From the NCBI RefSeq assembly GCF_004421005.1, contig NZ_CP038026.1, forward strand, positions 2,790,001 to 2,854,000: a stretch of DNA of 64,000 nucleotides. The letters run 5' to 3'. Origin of the DNA: Pseudoduganella plicata (lineage in GTDB: Bacteria; Pseudomonadota; Gammaproteobacteria; Burkholderiales; Burkholderiaceae_D). The notes beneath the pieces are model-generated. The model made no database searches and was not told where the DNA came from. It was given only the letters and a program-made list of their open reading frames with translations. Position numbers and translations under genes: made by a program. Position 1 is the first letter of the stretch, and each line of letters opens with the position of its first letter. This document shows positions 45,294 to 56,600 of the stretch, piece after piece.

Positions 45294-45926
45294 CTAATTA
45301 CAAAAATCTCTCAACAGATTCGGTTTTCCGATTCCAACCAAACCGCGTTCCCGATCATCGAACTCCCCCAAGACTTTGAACAGTAGGCTGTCACTTTTGG
45401 TTACACTCTCAATGAGAGCCATGTCATGACCGAGCTCGCCGCGCCATCCAGTTTCAACTAATTGTTCCATGGTGGACTGCCCGGAACATGAAAGGATATA
45501 CGCCGATTTTTCAGCCAATAAAGCTTTCGCAACTGAAGGTAGCGAAAGTTCAGAAATACAGATTGAACCAAAAAATTTCACCCCCTCATTCGATGCAACA
45601 ACGTATTCGCTCGCCTCACAGGCATGAGAAATTTCAATCCCGCGTGCTTTAAGGGCGCCCCAAAGCTTATGGTATCGGGTGATTCGCGTGTCCGGCTGCC
45701 AAGCCGGACTAGCAATTAGCACCCACATCCTATGTCGGGGCAGTTTTCTTTGTACCAGACGATAGATGAACCGCAGTACGGCCAACAATGAATCATACGG
45801 TGCCACCCCAGCCTCCAACCAAGTGGCGCCACCTAGCTCGCAGCTCCCGGGGGCACCATATGAACGAACATTTATCACATCGTTAATATCGAGAATGTTT
45901 TCTGAAAAACTGAGCTTAATGGTCAT
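45294..45926 (-). CDS. Candidate immunity protein for the orphan Rhs toxin
   Basis: 210 residues from ATG 45926, which overlaps the end of the orphan Rhs module by 11 bp; the longer in-frame start at 46181 lies antisense-free inside the toxin and is rejected. No signal peptide and no recognised domain; recognisable stretches are NVRSYGAPGSCELGG and HRMWVLIASPAWQPDTRIT. AT-richer than core genes. The role is inferred only from its position directly after the toxin. Confidence 0.65.
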   Translation of the reverse strand: MTIKLSFSENILDINDVINVRSYGAPGSCELGGATWLEAGVAPYDSLLAVLRFIYRLVQRKLPRHRMWVLIASPAWQPDTRITRYHKLWGALKARGIEISHACEASEYVVASNEGVKFFGSICISELSLPSVAKALLAEKSAYILSCSGQSTMEQLVETGWRGELGHDMALIESVTKSDSLLFKVLGEFDDRERGLVGIGKPNLLRDFCN

Positions 45927-47043
45927 AATCGTAATGATTCTTTGCTGGGTCATTAAAATGGGAGCCACGGTTTTGAGGGTCTCCTGGACCATAATTATGC
46001 CCCCCGGCGTCATCACGTATGCGTACCGTCCGAGTTCCACCGCCAGGTGCGGGCACCTCAAATTCGTAAATTCGACCAGGTTGTGGATTGCCACGTAAAT
46101 CCTCATTGGGCAAAGTCCGACTAGGTTGCTGACTTGTAGGTATTCCAGCCTCACGTTTGGCCGCATTAAAAGCACCTGCACGTCCAGCTCCTGCCGGGGT
46201 CATGTTAGGCGCGCGCGCACCTTTAGCCAGCGCACCCTCACTAGCTCGGCCTCGTGTTACCAACATCATACCCAGCCCTACATACTCCTGCCAATTTTTC
46301 CTGAAACTGGCACCCGCAGCTTCCTTCCCCTTATCGTCCCCACCAATATAATTCACGGTGTCCGTCGCGAGTTTTTTGGCCGTTACATATACACGCTGGA
46401 TATCATTGATAAGAAAGGCTTCTTTTGCATCTTCCCACACAGTGTGAGAAGCCTTGCCACTTGCAGTAGTATTTGTCGAGTTACTTGCTGCCCCGGGATT
46501 TTTAGTCTGTCGTACGTTTGGATCTGCCCCGATTCCAGTCTTGACGCCAACGATATACGCGCCAGGATTAGCTTCAAGGACCTTTTCGACTTCGCGCTTC
46601 AGCCTTAAGGCACACAAAGGATCCGCCGAGCCGCTGCAGTGCGACTTGACCACGTCCACATAGTCTTTTCGAGTCGGCTCCTTGGCTGGGTCTGATGCAA
46701 ATCCCGTCGGATCGGTACGGTTGGTCGGATTGTTCAGTACGTAGCTGTAACGATTGTAACTCTGGCCGTCTACAGGGTTCTCGATCAATACATCGGCCGA
46801 CAGGAACCTGCCGACCAGCGGATCGTACACGCGCCCGTTCATGTGTACCAGATCGAGCTGGTCCAGCATTTCATGACCCGTATAGCCGCGCTTGTCGACC
46901 TGTCCGTCCAGCGAATCCGGCGTGGTGGCGCCGTCGACGCTGCGGCGCTTGCCCCATGCGTCGTAGGCCAACCGCTCCTTCAGCGCGCCGGTGGCATCGG
47001 TCAAGCCAACGATACTGCCCAGCCGGTCGCTGTGCGTCCACAC
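45916..47043 (-). CDS. Orphan Rhs C-terminal toxin module
   Basis: 375 residues from GTG 47043; the homologous frame is open to 47166 but has no full-length Rhs upstream. The N-terminal part is the Rhs core end (GYTGHEMLDQLDLVHMNGR, DPLVGRFLSADVLIENP, NNPTNRTDPTGF) and is nearly identical to the full Rhs. After NPGA it diverges into a new C-terminal domain starting AKREAGIPTSQQP and ending in a His-rich stretch (GGHNYGPGDPQNRGSHF, then NHYDYDH). The pattern resembles widespread nuclease-type Rhs tips, but I cannot assign the family. Without signal or delivery parts it is likely silent unless recombined into the intact Rhs. Confidence 0.8.
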   Translation of the reverse strand: MWTHSDRLGSIVGLTDATGALKERLAYDAWGKRRSVDGATTPDSLDGQVDKRGYTGHEMLDQLDLVHMNGRVYDPLVGRFLSADVLIENPVDGQSYNRYSYVLNNPTNRTDPTGFASDPAKEPTRKDYVDVVKSHCSGSADPLCALRLKREVEKVLEANPGAYIVGVKTGIGADPNVRQTKNPGAASNSTNTTASGKASHTVWEDAKEAFLINDIQRVYVTAKKLATDTVNYIGGDDKGKEAAGASFRKNWQEYVGLGMMLVTRGRASEGALAKGARAPNMTPAGAGRAGAFNAAKREAGIPTSQQPSRTLPNEDLRGNPQPGRIYEFEVPAPGGGTRTVRIRDDAGGHNYGPGDPQNRGSHFNDPAKNHYDYDH

Positions 47044-47158
47044 CAGCTCGGTCGCCTGGCCTGGCTTGTCGATTTCCAGACCGAGGCCAAGCGGCCAGTA
47101 TGTCTTGACCGTGGCCTGGGTGCCGGAGATTTCGGCCTCCTGCGCGCCGCCGCAGTTC
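46490..47158. repeat. 669-bp duplication of the Rhs core end, orphan copy
   Basis: Matches 48263-48931 at a constant offset of 1773 bp with about three mismatches. Covers the last Rhs repeats, the DPxGR core and about 65 residues after the core. Confidence 0.9.
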
Positions 47159-47224
47159 GAGTATGAGCCTTAGGCGCTGCGCGAGCGCTCGACTAAGCCA
47201 TATTGGGCCTTAACGACGTTCAAG

Positions 47225-47689
47225 TTAGTGCATGGAGCCCTTCAGTACCTCAGCGAGAGCGTCTTTGAGCAATGTTTCTTCTTTTTCCGCTTCAAAACCT
47301 ACAGCCACGTCTTCCTTGATCAACCATGCAACATCAATGACGTTCTGGATAGCCGGGTCAACGCGCATATTTTTCCGGCCAGGTATCAATAAAAGACTTA
47401 CCGCTTCATTAGGCAACAAATGGCCGCCTGCCATCAACAGAGCGATCAGCCATGTATGCCTCGCCGGATCAAAAAAATAGCCTGTGACGGTCTTTTTCAT
47501 CAGGGCTATCAAATGGTTGACATCCCAAGTCTCCCAGAATTTCAGCATCAGCGATTCCACCTCATCAGGAAAAGACAGCCCCCTTTCATAAAAGGAAGCC
47601 GTCAAGTCCCTGACTCGGTTTTCATCGCCCCGAACGAATTTGGAATAAAATATCTCCCACAGGTAATCTAGCTCACGGCCTTCTAACAT
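47225..47689 (-). CDS. Candidate immunity protein for the full-length Rhs toxin
   Basis: 154 residues, helical, unrecognised. It overlaps the rhs end by 7 bp (start 47689, rhs stop 47683) and is clearly AT-richer than the rhs core, as expected of a toxin-specific immunity gene. Segments: LDYLWEIFYSKFVRGDENRV and DPARHTWLIALLMAGGH. Only the position supports the role. Confidence 0.7.
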   Translation of the reverse strand: MLEGRELDYLWEIFYSKFVRGDENRVRDLTASFYERGLSFPDEVESLMLKFWETWDVNHLIALMKKTVTGYFFDPARHTWLIALLMAGGHLLPNEAVSLLLIPGRKNMRVDPAIQNVIDVAWLIKEDVAVGFEAEKEETLLKDALAEVLKGSMH

Positions 47690-50600
47690 ATTTGCAACCT
47701 TTCAATACCTCGTAGTGCCGCGCGGCACAGGTTCCGGCCCGAAACTCGGGGAATATTTTCATACGGGGCGTTAAACGTCTGAGTTCCCGTCCACTCATCC
47801 GGAAATTGGCGCTCCCCGCCGTATTTACCTGTATGATTTTGATGTCCGTGCAGAACTTCGTCGTTCTTGGTCACTTTATGAGTCCTGGATATCATTTCAT
47901 CATCAAGCTTTTCGATAATTTGCATCGACTCAGCTCCGTCCCTCCCGAGCGACTTGCGGCGCAGGACTTTCGTAGTGATTTTCCCTAGGCCTTTCTGGAT
48001 TAATTGTTTCGGGTTTCCTACCATACCAGCCATGCCGAGCCAAAAAAGTTGACGGTCGCTGGCTCCAGCGGTTTTACCTAGCTGATTGACGAGATCAAAA
48101 TCGAGCCACTGCCCCATCACCTGGTCGGCGGTACCATACTTGCGGGTGCTGCTCTCTTTCCATGAACCGGTCTGCATGACAACTGAGTCGCCATTCAACG
48201 CAGTTCCGGTGTCGATACGGTCACTGAACGTACGTATCGTACTGTTAGCAGAGCTATTCGACGCCCCGGGATTTTTAGTCTGTCGTACGTTTGGATCTGC
48301 CCCAATTCCAGTCTTGACGCCAACGATATACGCGCCAGGATTAGCTTCAAGGACCTTTTCGACTTCGCGCTTCAGCCTTAAGGCACACAAAGGATCCGCC
48401 GAGCCGCTGCAGTGCGACTTGACCACGTCCACATAGTCTTTTCGAGTCGGCTCCTTGGCTGGGTCTGATGCAAATCCCGTCGGATCGGTACGGTTGGTCG
48501 GATTGTTCAGTACGTAGCTGTAACGATTGTAACTCTGGCCGTCTACAGGGTTCTCGATCAATACATCGGCCGACAGGAACCTGCCGACCAGCGGATCGTA
48601 CACGCGCCCGTTCATGTGTACCAGATCGAGCTGGTCCAGCATTTCATGACCCGTATAGCCGCGCTTGTCGACCTGTCCGTCCAGCGAATCCGGCGTGGTG
48701 GCGCCGTCGACGCTGCGGCGCTTGCCCCATGCGTCGTAGGCCAACCGCTCCTTCAGCGCGCCGGTGGCATCGGTCAAGCCAACGATACTGCCCAGCCGGT
48801 CGCTGTGCGTCCACACCAGCTCGGTCGCCTGGCCTGGCTTGTCGATTTCCAGACCGAGGCCAAGCGGCCAGTATGTCTTGACCGTGACCTGGGTGCCGGA
48901 GATTTCGGCCTCCTGCGCGCCGCCGTAGTTCAACGACGTGCCGTTATCGGTCCGGTCCATGCGCGCACGCTGGTGTTCCGGTCCATAGACGAAGTTCTGG
49001 ATGACCGCGCCCTTCGTCAATTGACGTGGCATGTCGAAACTCGTCCACGTTGCGGTGCGCCCTGGCGCGACAGTCTGGTTGCCGTTGGCATCGTAGCCAA
49101 AACTGCCGACACCGCCAATGCTGGAGACGGCGTGCGGCTGTGCCGTTCCCGCGGACGGATACACGTACGGCTGTGTGCCGACGTTGGTCTTCGTCAGGAT
49201 GCTGCCGGCGGCATTGTAGGTAAAGGTCTGTTTTGCCTGTCCGGTCACCTGGCTGGTTTCGATCCTGTTCAGGCCATCGTATGTGAACAGCTCCTGGAAC
49301 CCCTGGGATTCCCAGTACTGGCTGCGCTGCGCGACATTGGCCAGCGCATCGTACGTGTAGCTTTCCTCCAGTCGCCGGCTGCCGGCCATTGTCTGCAACA
49401 GGCCGTTCGATTGAAGGCCCGTGTACGAGTTGAAGGTTTTAGTCTGCTTCAGCCCATTGCCCAGCAATGCCACGGTGGTCCGGCCGGAGGCGTCCTGTGT
49501 GTCGACGGTCCAAAGTACCGAACCGGCCCGCTCGATGCGTTCCAGATAGCCCTTGTCGTTGTAGCGCGAGTCATAGGTCTTCTCGGCATCGCTGTTGCGG
49601 CGGTATTTCTGCTGAACCGTGCGTCCCCACGCGTCATAGCCAACGGCGCTGACATAACTGTCGGAACCGATCAGCTGGGTGGTCTGCGACGGTCGTCCGT
49701 ACGCATCATAGGTATGCAGTCGACGATAATCCTTCGCCGCGACAGTGCCGGTGTGCGCCTCGGCCAGCTGTCCGACACCCTTTGGCGCGGTGTCATATAC
49801 CCAGTGCGACTCCAGGTCCGTTTCATAGCGAGCGACCATACGGTCAACATTATCGAACTCGACCCGGGCTTTTTTCCCCAGCGCCCGATCTTTGGGCGAC
49901 GTGGTAGCCCATGTGCGGCCCAGCGGGTCGACATCGTAATGAATCCAGCCAAGGTCCGGATCCTTCAGGTCCGTGCGCCGTCCCAGGACGTCATAGGTCA
50001 CATTGATCACGTTGCCCATCGGGTCCGTCGTCGTCTGCAGGTTGCCGAATGCGTCGTAGCCGAATTTCGTTTCGACGCCTTTGGCGTCAGTTACGGAACG
50101 CAGCTGGCCGATGACGTTGTGCTTTTCGGTGCGGGTGAACCTCCGTTCGTTGGTACTGACCGTGGTCAAGCCGTTGTAAGCCGACGTGGCTTCGCGAACA
50201 TTCCCGCTTTCATCGAGGGAGACAACGCTGGTCCGCCGGTCGAGAATGTCGTAGCCGTAGCGCTGCGCCAGGTACGACGTTTCGCCATCGAATCGCGGCT
50301 GAGCCTGTTCGTACAGACGGCCCAACGCATCGTAACGACGATCGACAACGATGGCCTTGCCACTGAAGCCCCAGCTGCGGCTCTGGATGACATGGCCAAC
50401 GCGGTCGCTGTAGACCACTTGCGGTACAGCGATGCGATCCGCTCCATGGAAGTACTCCGTCACCTGCGCCACCGTGGCGCCGGCTGGACATGAAGCGTCG
50501 CACTTTTTCGTATAGGTACGCGTCTCGTTGCCGTCCGCACGCAATTCCCTGACAGGCTTGCCGAATCCATCGACCGCCCAGCTGGTGGTCAGCTGATTCG

Positions 50601-53600
50601 GCCCCGTCAGGCCGGTCTGCGCTCCGGTAGCCGGATCATATCCCTGTGTTTCAGCATGTCCTGCCGCGTTCGTCACCTTGCTGGCATAGCGGCCGTTGGC
50701 GTCATATGCCGTCGACGTTTGCCGGGTCTTGGCCTTTGCGTCATACGGATCGGTCCACGCTTCGGTACGTACGTTGACCAGGCCGAACGCGTTGGCACTG
50801 CGGTCGAATGTCGTCGTGACCTTCAACGTTGCATTGTCGGGCTCCCTGACCTCCTGCTTCATCAGACCCGTCGTGGCATCGTAGTCGTTGCTGACCGTCC
50901 GGGTAATACTGCCGGTTTCGGGATCGGTCTTTGTCACCCGGCTGAGCGTTGGCTTGCCGATGAGCCAGCTTGCGCCGTCGTTGCGGAACGTCGTGGCGCT
51001 CGAGGTGACGTACGCCGGACTGCCTGCAGCGCTGAGGCTCGTTGTCGTGCTGTTGGCCGTCAGGTTGCCCCAGCCATCCCCGTAAGTGTTCTTCGTCACC
51101 ACAGTGCCGAGGTCAACGCCCAGCGGATCGATACGCCTGACGGTCGTGGTATCGACGTACGGAAGCGTGGAGGTGCTGCCGTTTGCCTGGGCAATTCCCT
51201 GAGTTTGCAGCACATGTTTACTTTCCTGCAGCAGCACGCCAGCGTTGGTCCGGATCGTCTGCTCCAGCATCGTGCCGGTATGCGGCCATTGCTGTGCATA
51301 GCGCGTCGCCGTCGTCAGGCCTTTCTGCTCGTCAATAGTTTCGATCTTCGCAAAGCCGAGGGCGCCGCGGCCGCTGACGTCGAGACCGGGGTCCTGATAA
51401 CGGTACGAGACAGTGCGCGTACCCGCGACGCCGTTGTCCGTCAGCATGCGACCGACGACCTTTCCGGGAGAGCGTGCCACGCGAGCAGGATAGGCAAGGG
51501 TCGATGTGCCGCTGAGGGTCACGACATTTGCCGCAATGCCGTCAAGATATTGCACGGACGAGGTGGCACCCAGACCATTCGTCACCTGGACGATACGGTC
51601 CAGCGCCTCGTTATCCCGCGCCACATCGACAGGAGCAAACAATTCCCAACGTCCATCTTCCTGCCACACCTTGTTGACGAATTTTCCGCTGTGGTAGTAC
51701 AGCAGTTGAGCGCTGCCGGTGCCAAGCAGGTCGAGGAATAAAACGCGGTCCTGCGCGAGGCTGCCGATTTCCCGCGGGTAGGTAACTCCGGCCCACGGCG
51801 TACACACCATATTGTTGTCCGCAGCGGCAGTACCGCCGGTCGTATCATCGCCAAGCAGGCGGCACACTTGCAGGTTGCCGGTTCTCGTCGCCACACCATG
51901 CACATCGAAGGTCACGGAACTGGTTAGGATCGACGGTGCTCCGTCGCCGACGAAATTGCCGACAGCCAGCACGGCCTGATAGGCACTGCCGCTGTACTTG
52001 CGCCGGACCGCGCAGTCAAGGGCGCGGCCGGTGGAGTTGCAAACCGTGAATTCCGGCGCCTTGAGCTTGCGCAGCGAACTGTCGATGCCCATATAGCCGA
52101 ACGCCACCCCGTTGTAGCCCGAGGCATTGAAATCGGCGGACAACGTGCCGCCAGTAGCCGGGTAATCGAAGAGGTAAGGCCGGCATTCGAGCGAATCGGT
52201 ACAGGGCGTTACTTCAGGATAGACGTAGGAACGGAAGTCTCTCGTGGCCTGACTGCCGGCAACGCCCAGGTCCGTCACGACCACCGCTGCCTGGGGATTA
52301 AGCCACGTGTATTCATTGGATACAGTGCCGTCCGTATCGACAAAGCGATAGGCGTAGGCCTGTGTCCAGCGTACGTCCGTTGGGCGACCGATTCCGGTCA
52401 TGTCCACCATTTGGGTAAAACTGGCATAGTCGCGCAACGGCTGCAACATCATTTGCGCACTGTCGGCCACCGGCGGTGTCAGCACGCTCACGGGCGGATT
52501 GGTGTCCGTGATGCAGCTGCTGCCCGCGCAGAACGTGGCGGTGCCATCGAGTTTGTAGGCGGAGTAGTGACCCATTTTGCCGTCGCCATTGGCATCGACA
52601 ACATAAGGCATCTCGCTGCCACGATTTTCTCCGACAGCCGGCCAGTTATTGCACACAAAAGTAATCGTGCCACCCGCTGCCGGCATGCTTCCGGCGGCGC
52701 CCAGCGGAGACAGGCAGATTTTTGTTCCGGAGCTCTGAGTTCCTACCAGCAGATCGGGGGCGCCATCGCCGTTGAAATCGCCCACGTCCAGCACTGCGAA
52801 ATTCACATTCGCCCCACCGACATTGACGTTGTAGTTGTATTGGGCAAAACCGCTGCCTGTATTGTGGAAATAACGATATTGGCTGCGCAGCGTCCCCGGA
52901 GGCAGCGGATTGTTCGCGTCACGACTTCTCTGCGCGTACGAATCCAGGTCGTCAGGGACGGGCCCTGCTACACGCTTCTCCAGGACGTCGGTCAGGCCGT
53001 CGTTGCCGAAGTCACTGAACGAGAAATACTCCAGATGGTTCGCTGACGGCGGGAATATCGTATTCGCCGCAGCAGCCGGATTGTTCGTCGTCATGATGGG
53101 TCCGTTCGCCCACATGCCTTTGCTGACAAAGCCAGGCGTCTTGCCCGGATCCGGCTTGCCCCAATCAAAACGTGTCGCTGGCAGGCACTCGCTGGCCCCG
53201 GATTGCGGATTGCGCGCGCACGCGGTTACCCGATTCAGCAAGCTGCGTCCGCTGGTCGGGCTGTATTCGTAGTCGAGGGTGTACGTGCGCACCAGGGTGC
53301 CATTGGACAGGCTGCCGGTCAGATCGGTCCCGTGATAGGTCTTGATCGATACAAGGCGTTTGCGGATGTCGGCACGCGTCTCGTCCAGATAGCGCGTCCA
53401 TGCATCGTTACGGATCGCGTAGGTGAATTCGACAGCCGCATGCGCCGGCTTGCCATTGCCGCCGTAACGTATTGCCGCGACAAGATGCTCGCCCGTGCTG
53501 CTGTCGAGCGTATAGCTGAAGTTGATGTAATTGCCGACGCGGTCAGTCACACTGTCCAGTGCCCACGCGCGCGCTCCTGCCTTGGGACCGATGGCAGCAC

Positions 53601-56600
53601 CAAGCACGCCACTATTGGGTGTGCCGATGACGGGGGTCACATAGCCTGACTGGGCACCATACGTCAGGATGCGACCGTCCCGGGTCTCGACCTTGTAGCT
53701 TCTTTTGCCGCCGACCTCGACGGCCCTGATCCTGCTGAAGGTCTCGGACTCGGTCCGGAACTCAGCATTGGCCGCCCAGTAATTGGCTTCGGTCTGGGGC
53801 AGATTGACCAGTTTCAGGCGTTGGCCGTCGAGGCACAGCCTGTCGGCATTGTCATAACCGATACGGCCGTTCACGCCATCCTGGGCAATGGTCTTGCCAC
53901 AACGGGTAATGGTCGACAGGCCGCCCAGCGACCAGCCAAGCCCGAGCTGGCTATTTGGTGCGTTACCGGAATAGTTCAGCGACAACTGCGGCTGCAGACC
54001 GGCCGTTCCCGGCGGCACCGTCAGCTCCATGCCGTATGTGGCAGCACCGTCGTTGGCCACGGCAAGGCTACCCGGCAGAGATCCCGCATCGGCATTGCCA
54101 AGATGAGGTGGTGCGATGGTGACCGGCTTCGGAACGCCGGATGTAGTGCCAGCCTTGACCGTCACGGAGACCGCGGCGGATTGTCCGATTTGTGCGCCGG
54201 TACCGTCATAGGCGCGCGCAATGAGCGAATATGTGCCAGCGGCCATTGGGCTCCAGTTACCCACCCAACGGCCGCCACTGTTGACTGCGGAAGCGACTTC
54301 GGCATTATTGGCGAGGAATCGCACGCTCTGCACGGTCCCGCTGACCGTAGCCGTCAACGTCTGCGCAATGCCTGTCGTCAGTTCGGCACCAGCAGTCGGT
54401 GCATTGATCGTAATCGTGCTGGCCGCGCTCACAAAGAACGGAACCACAGCGCTCTGGATGGCGGTACTGCCCTGGCGCGCCACCGCATAGACCGTGTATG
54501 GCGCGGTGCTGACGGCCAGCCCCGTCTTCTGTACCGAGTACTCGCCTGCCGCGCCGTCCGGCTGCGCGGCGATCCACTGGCCGTTGACGTAGAAGCCCAC
54601 CTCGTCGAACGTGCCGCTGTAGTTCGTCAGCTTCATTTTCAGGAAGGCGGGATTCGGATAGACGTACGTCGCATTCGCCGTTGGCGTTGTGATGCCCACG
54701 CGCGTGGTGCCTGGCATCGTGCAGTTGTTGTCCACGCACGGCAGCGAGACGTTCAGCGCCTTGTTGGCCGTTTCGGCCCAGACGTACAGGCGCCGCCCAG
54801 CGTATTGCGCGATGTAGGTACTGAGGTTGACGACGAAATGGTGCGCGGTGCCCGGCGTGGCGCATTGCGACTGCACGCTGGCGTTGTCCAGTTCGGTGGC
54901 CACATTGGCGACGCCCGTCGTCAGTTCCGTGCCGCCGCTGCCCAGGCTTGGCGCGTCCAGCAGTACCTTGTAATTGAGCGGCGTGGTGCTGCCCGACTGG
55001 CATGTCCAGCCGTACAGTTCGGCCGTGCCGGCGGCATTGGTGCGCACGCCGCCGATGGTGCCCAGCAGCGCGCTGTTGGTGACGTTGACGATGACGGGAC
55101 GCGATTCCGTCTGCAGGCCGGCACTGTCCGTGCTGCGCAGCTTGAAGAAATGGATGCCCGCGGCCAGGTTGACCGGCGCGCTCATCGCCAGCGATGCAGT
55201 CGAGCCCGTGACCGTCTTGACCGGTGCGGCGGCATACATGCCGGTAGCGTTGGCCTGGAACAGTTCGAGCTTGCTGACGACACCGCCGCTGCGGCTGCCA
55301 TTGCCCGTCAGCGTCACCGCGGCCGTGCCCGTACCGCTCACGCGCACGTTGGTCGGCGTGCCGGTCAATGTTGCCGTCGGGCCCGCACCCGCCGTGACCG
55401 TCACGCTCAGGTTGTCGGTCTTGGCGCCGAACCAAGTGACGTCCTCGTGCACCATCTGCCACTGGAAGTTATAGGTGCCGGCCGTTTGCGGCGCCGTTAC
55501 CGTGGCGGTAAAGGTACCGGTCTGGCCCGGTGCCACGCTACCGGTCAGGTAGACTCGCCCGCCCCAGACGCGGTTATCCTGCGGATTCTGCGAGCCGAGC
55601 CGGAAGGATGCGCCTTCGCTCCACGTGGTCGTACCCGTATTCACCATCGACACGCTGAACGTCACCGGCTGGCCGGCACGCAACGCGGCCGGCATGGTTT
55701 GCGAAACAAAGCCGGCCGCATCGCCGGCGGTGCTTGCGGCGACGGTGACAGTCGATACGGCGCTGGTGCCGACCTGGCCGGCATTGTCGGTCGCGCGCAG
55801 CTGCAGCGCGTGCTTGCCCGCAGCCAGTGCCAGCGCCACGTTGATCGATGTGCCGCTGGTGGTATGGATCGGCGTCGCGCCGTCCAGCACTTCGAGTTTC
55901 GTGATCGTGGCGCCGGTGCTGACCGTGCCCGTCACCTGCACATTGACGGTACTGCCGGACGAGATCACATAGGCGCTATTGTTGAGCGGCGCCGTCAGCG
56001 TTGCCGTTGGCGCCGGACCGGCCACTGTAATCGTCGAGAAGGCGCTTCGGGTCTTGCCGCGGCTGTCCGTGGCGCGCAGCTCGATCGTGTGCGACCCGAC
56101 GGCCAAAGCCTTGCTCAGGCTGATGCTGGTGCTGGCGACATAGCCCAGCGATGTGCCCCCGTCGAAAAATTCCAGGCGCGCGATCGTGGCGCCGGCGGTG
56201 CCGGCGGCGCTGCCCGTCAATGCGACGGTTGCCGTGGTCGTGGTCGTGGTGAACCTGGCGCCGTTGGCCGGGCTGGTCAGGGACACCGTCGGCAATGCTT
56301 CGGTGACGGTAATCGGTGCATGCACGAAGTCGCCGAACCATGCTTGATTTTCCTGCAGCATCTGCCATTGCATGTCATACGTGCCCGGGGTCGCAGGTGC
56401 CGTGACGGTGAAATTGAACGTGTAGGACGCCCCTGGCGCTACCGCAGTGGCGACGGCAACCCTGCCTGGATGCCAGATGGTGTTGTTTGCAGGATTCTGG
56501 GAGCCCAGCGCATAGGGATCCTGGCCGCCCACGGTCCATGTGACGTTGCCGGTATTTTTCATCGTCACTGAAACGGCATAGGCCTGTCCCGCCGACATCG

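Noticed and set aside
48616..56571. Plus-strand frames of 625 and 916 codons inside the rhs locus
   Set aside because: Antisense to the 3142-aa Rhs protein, which has continuous recognisable domains.
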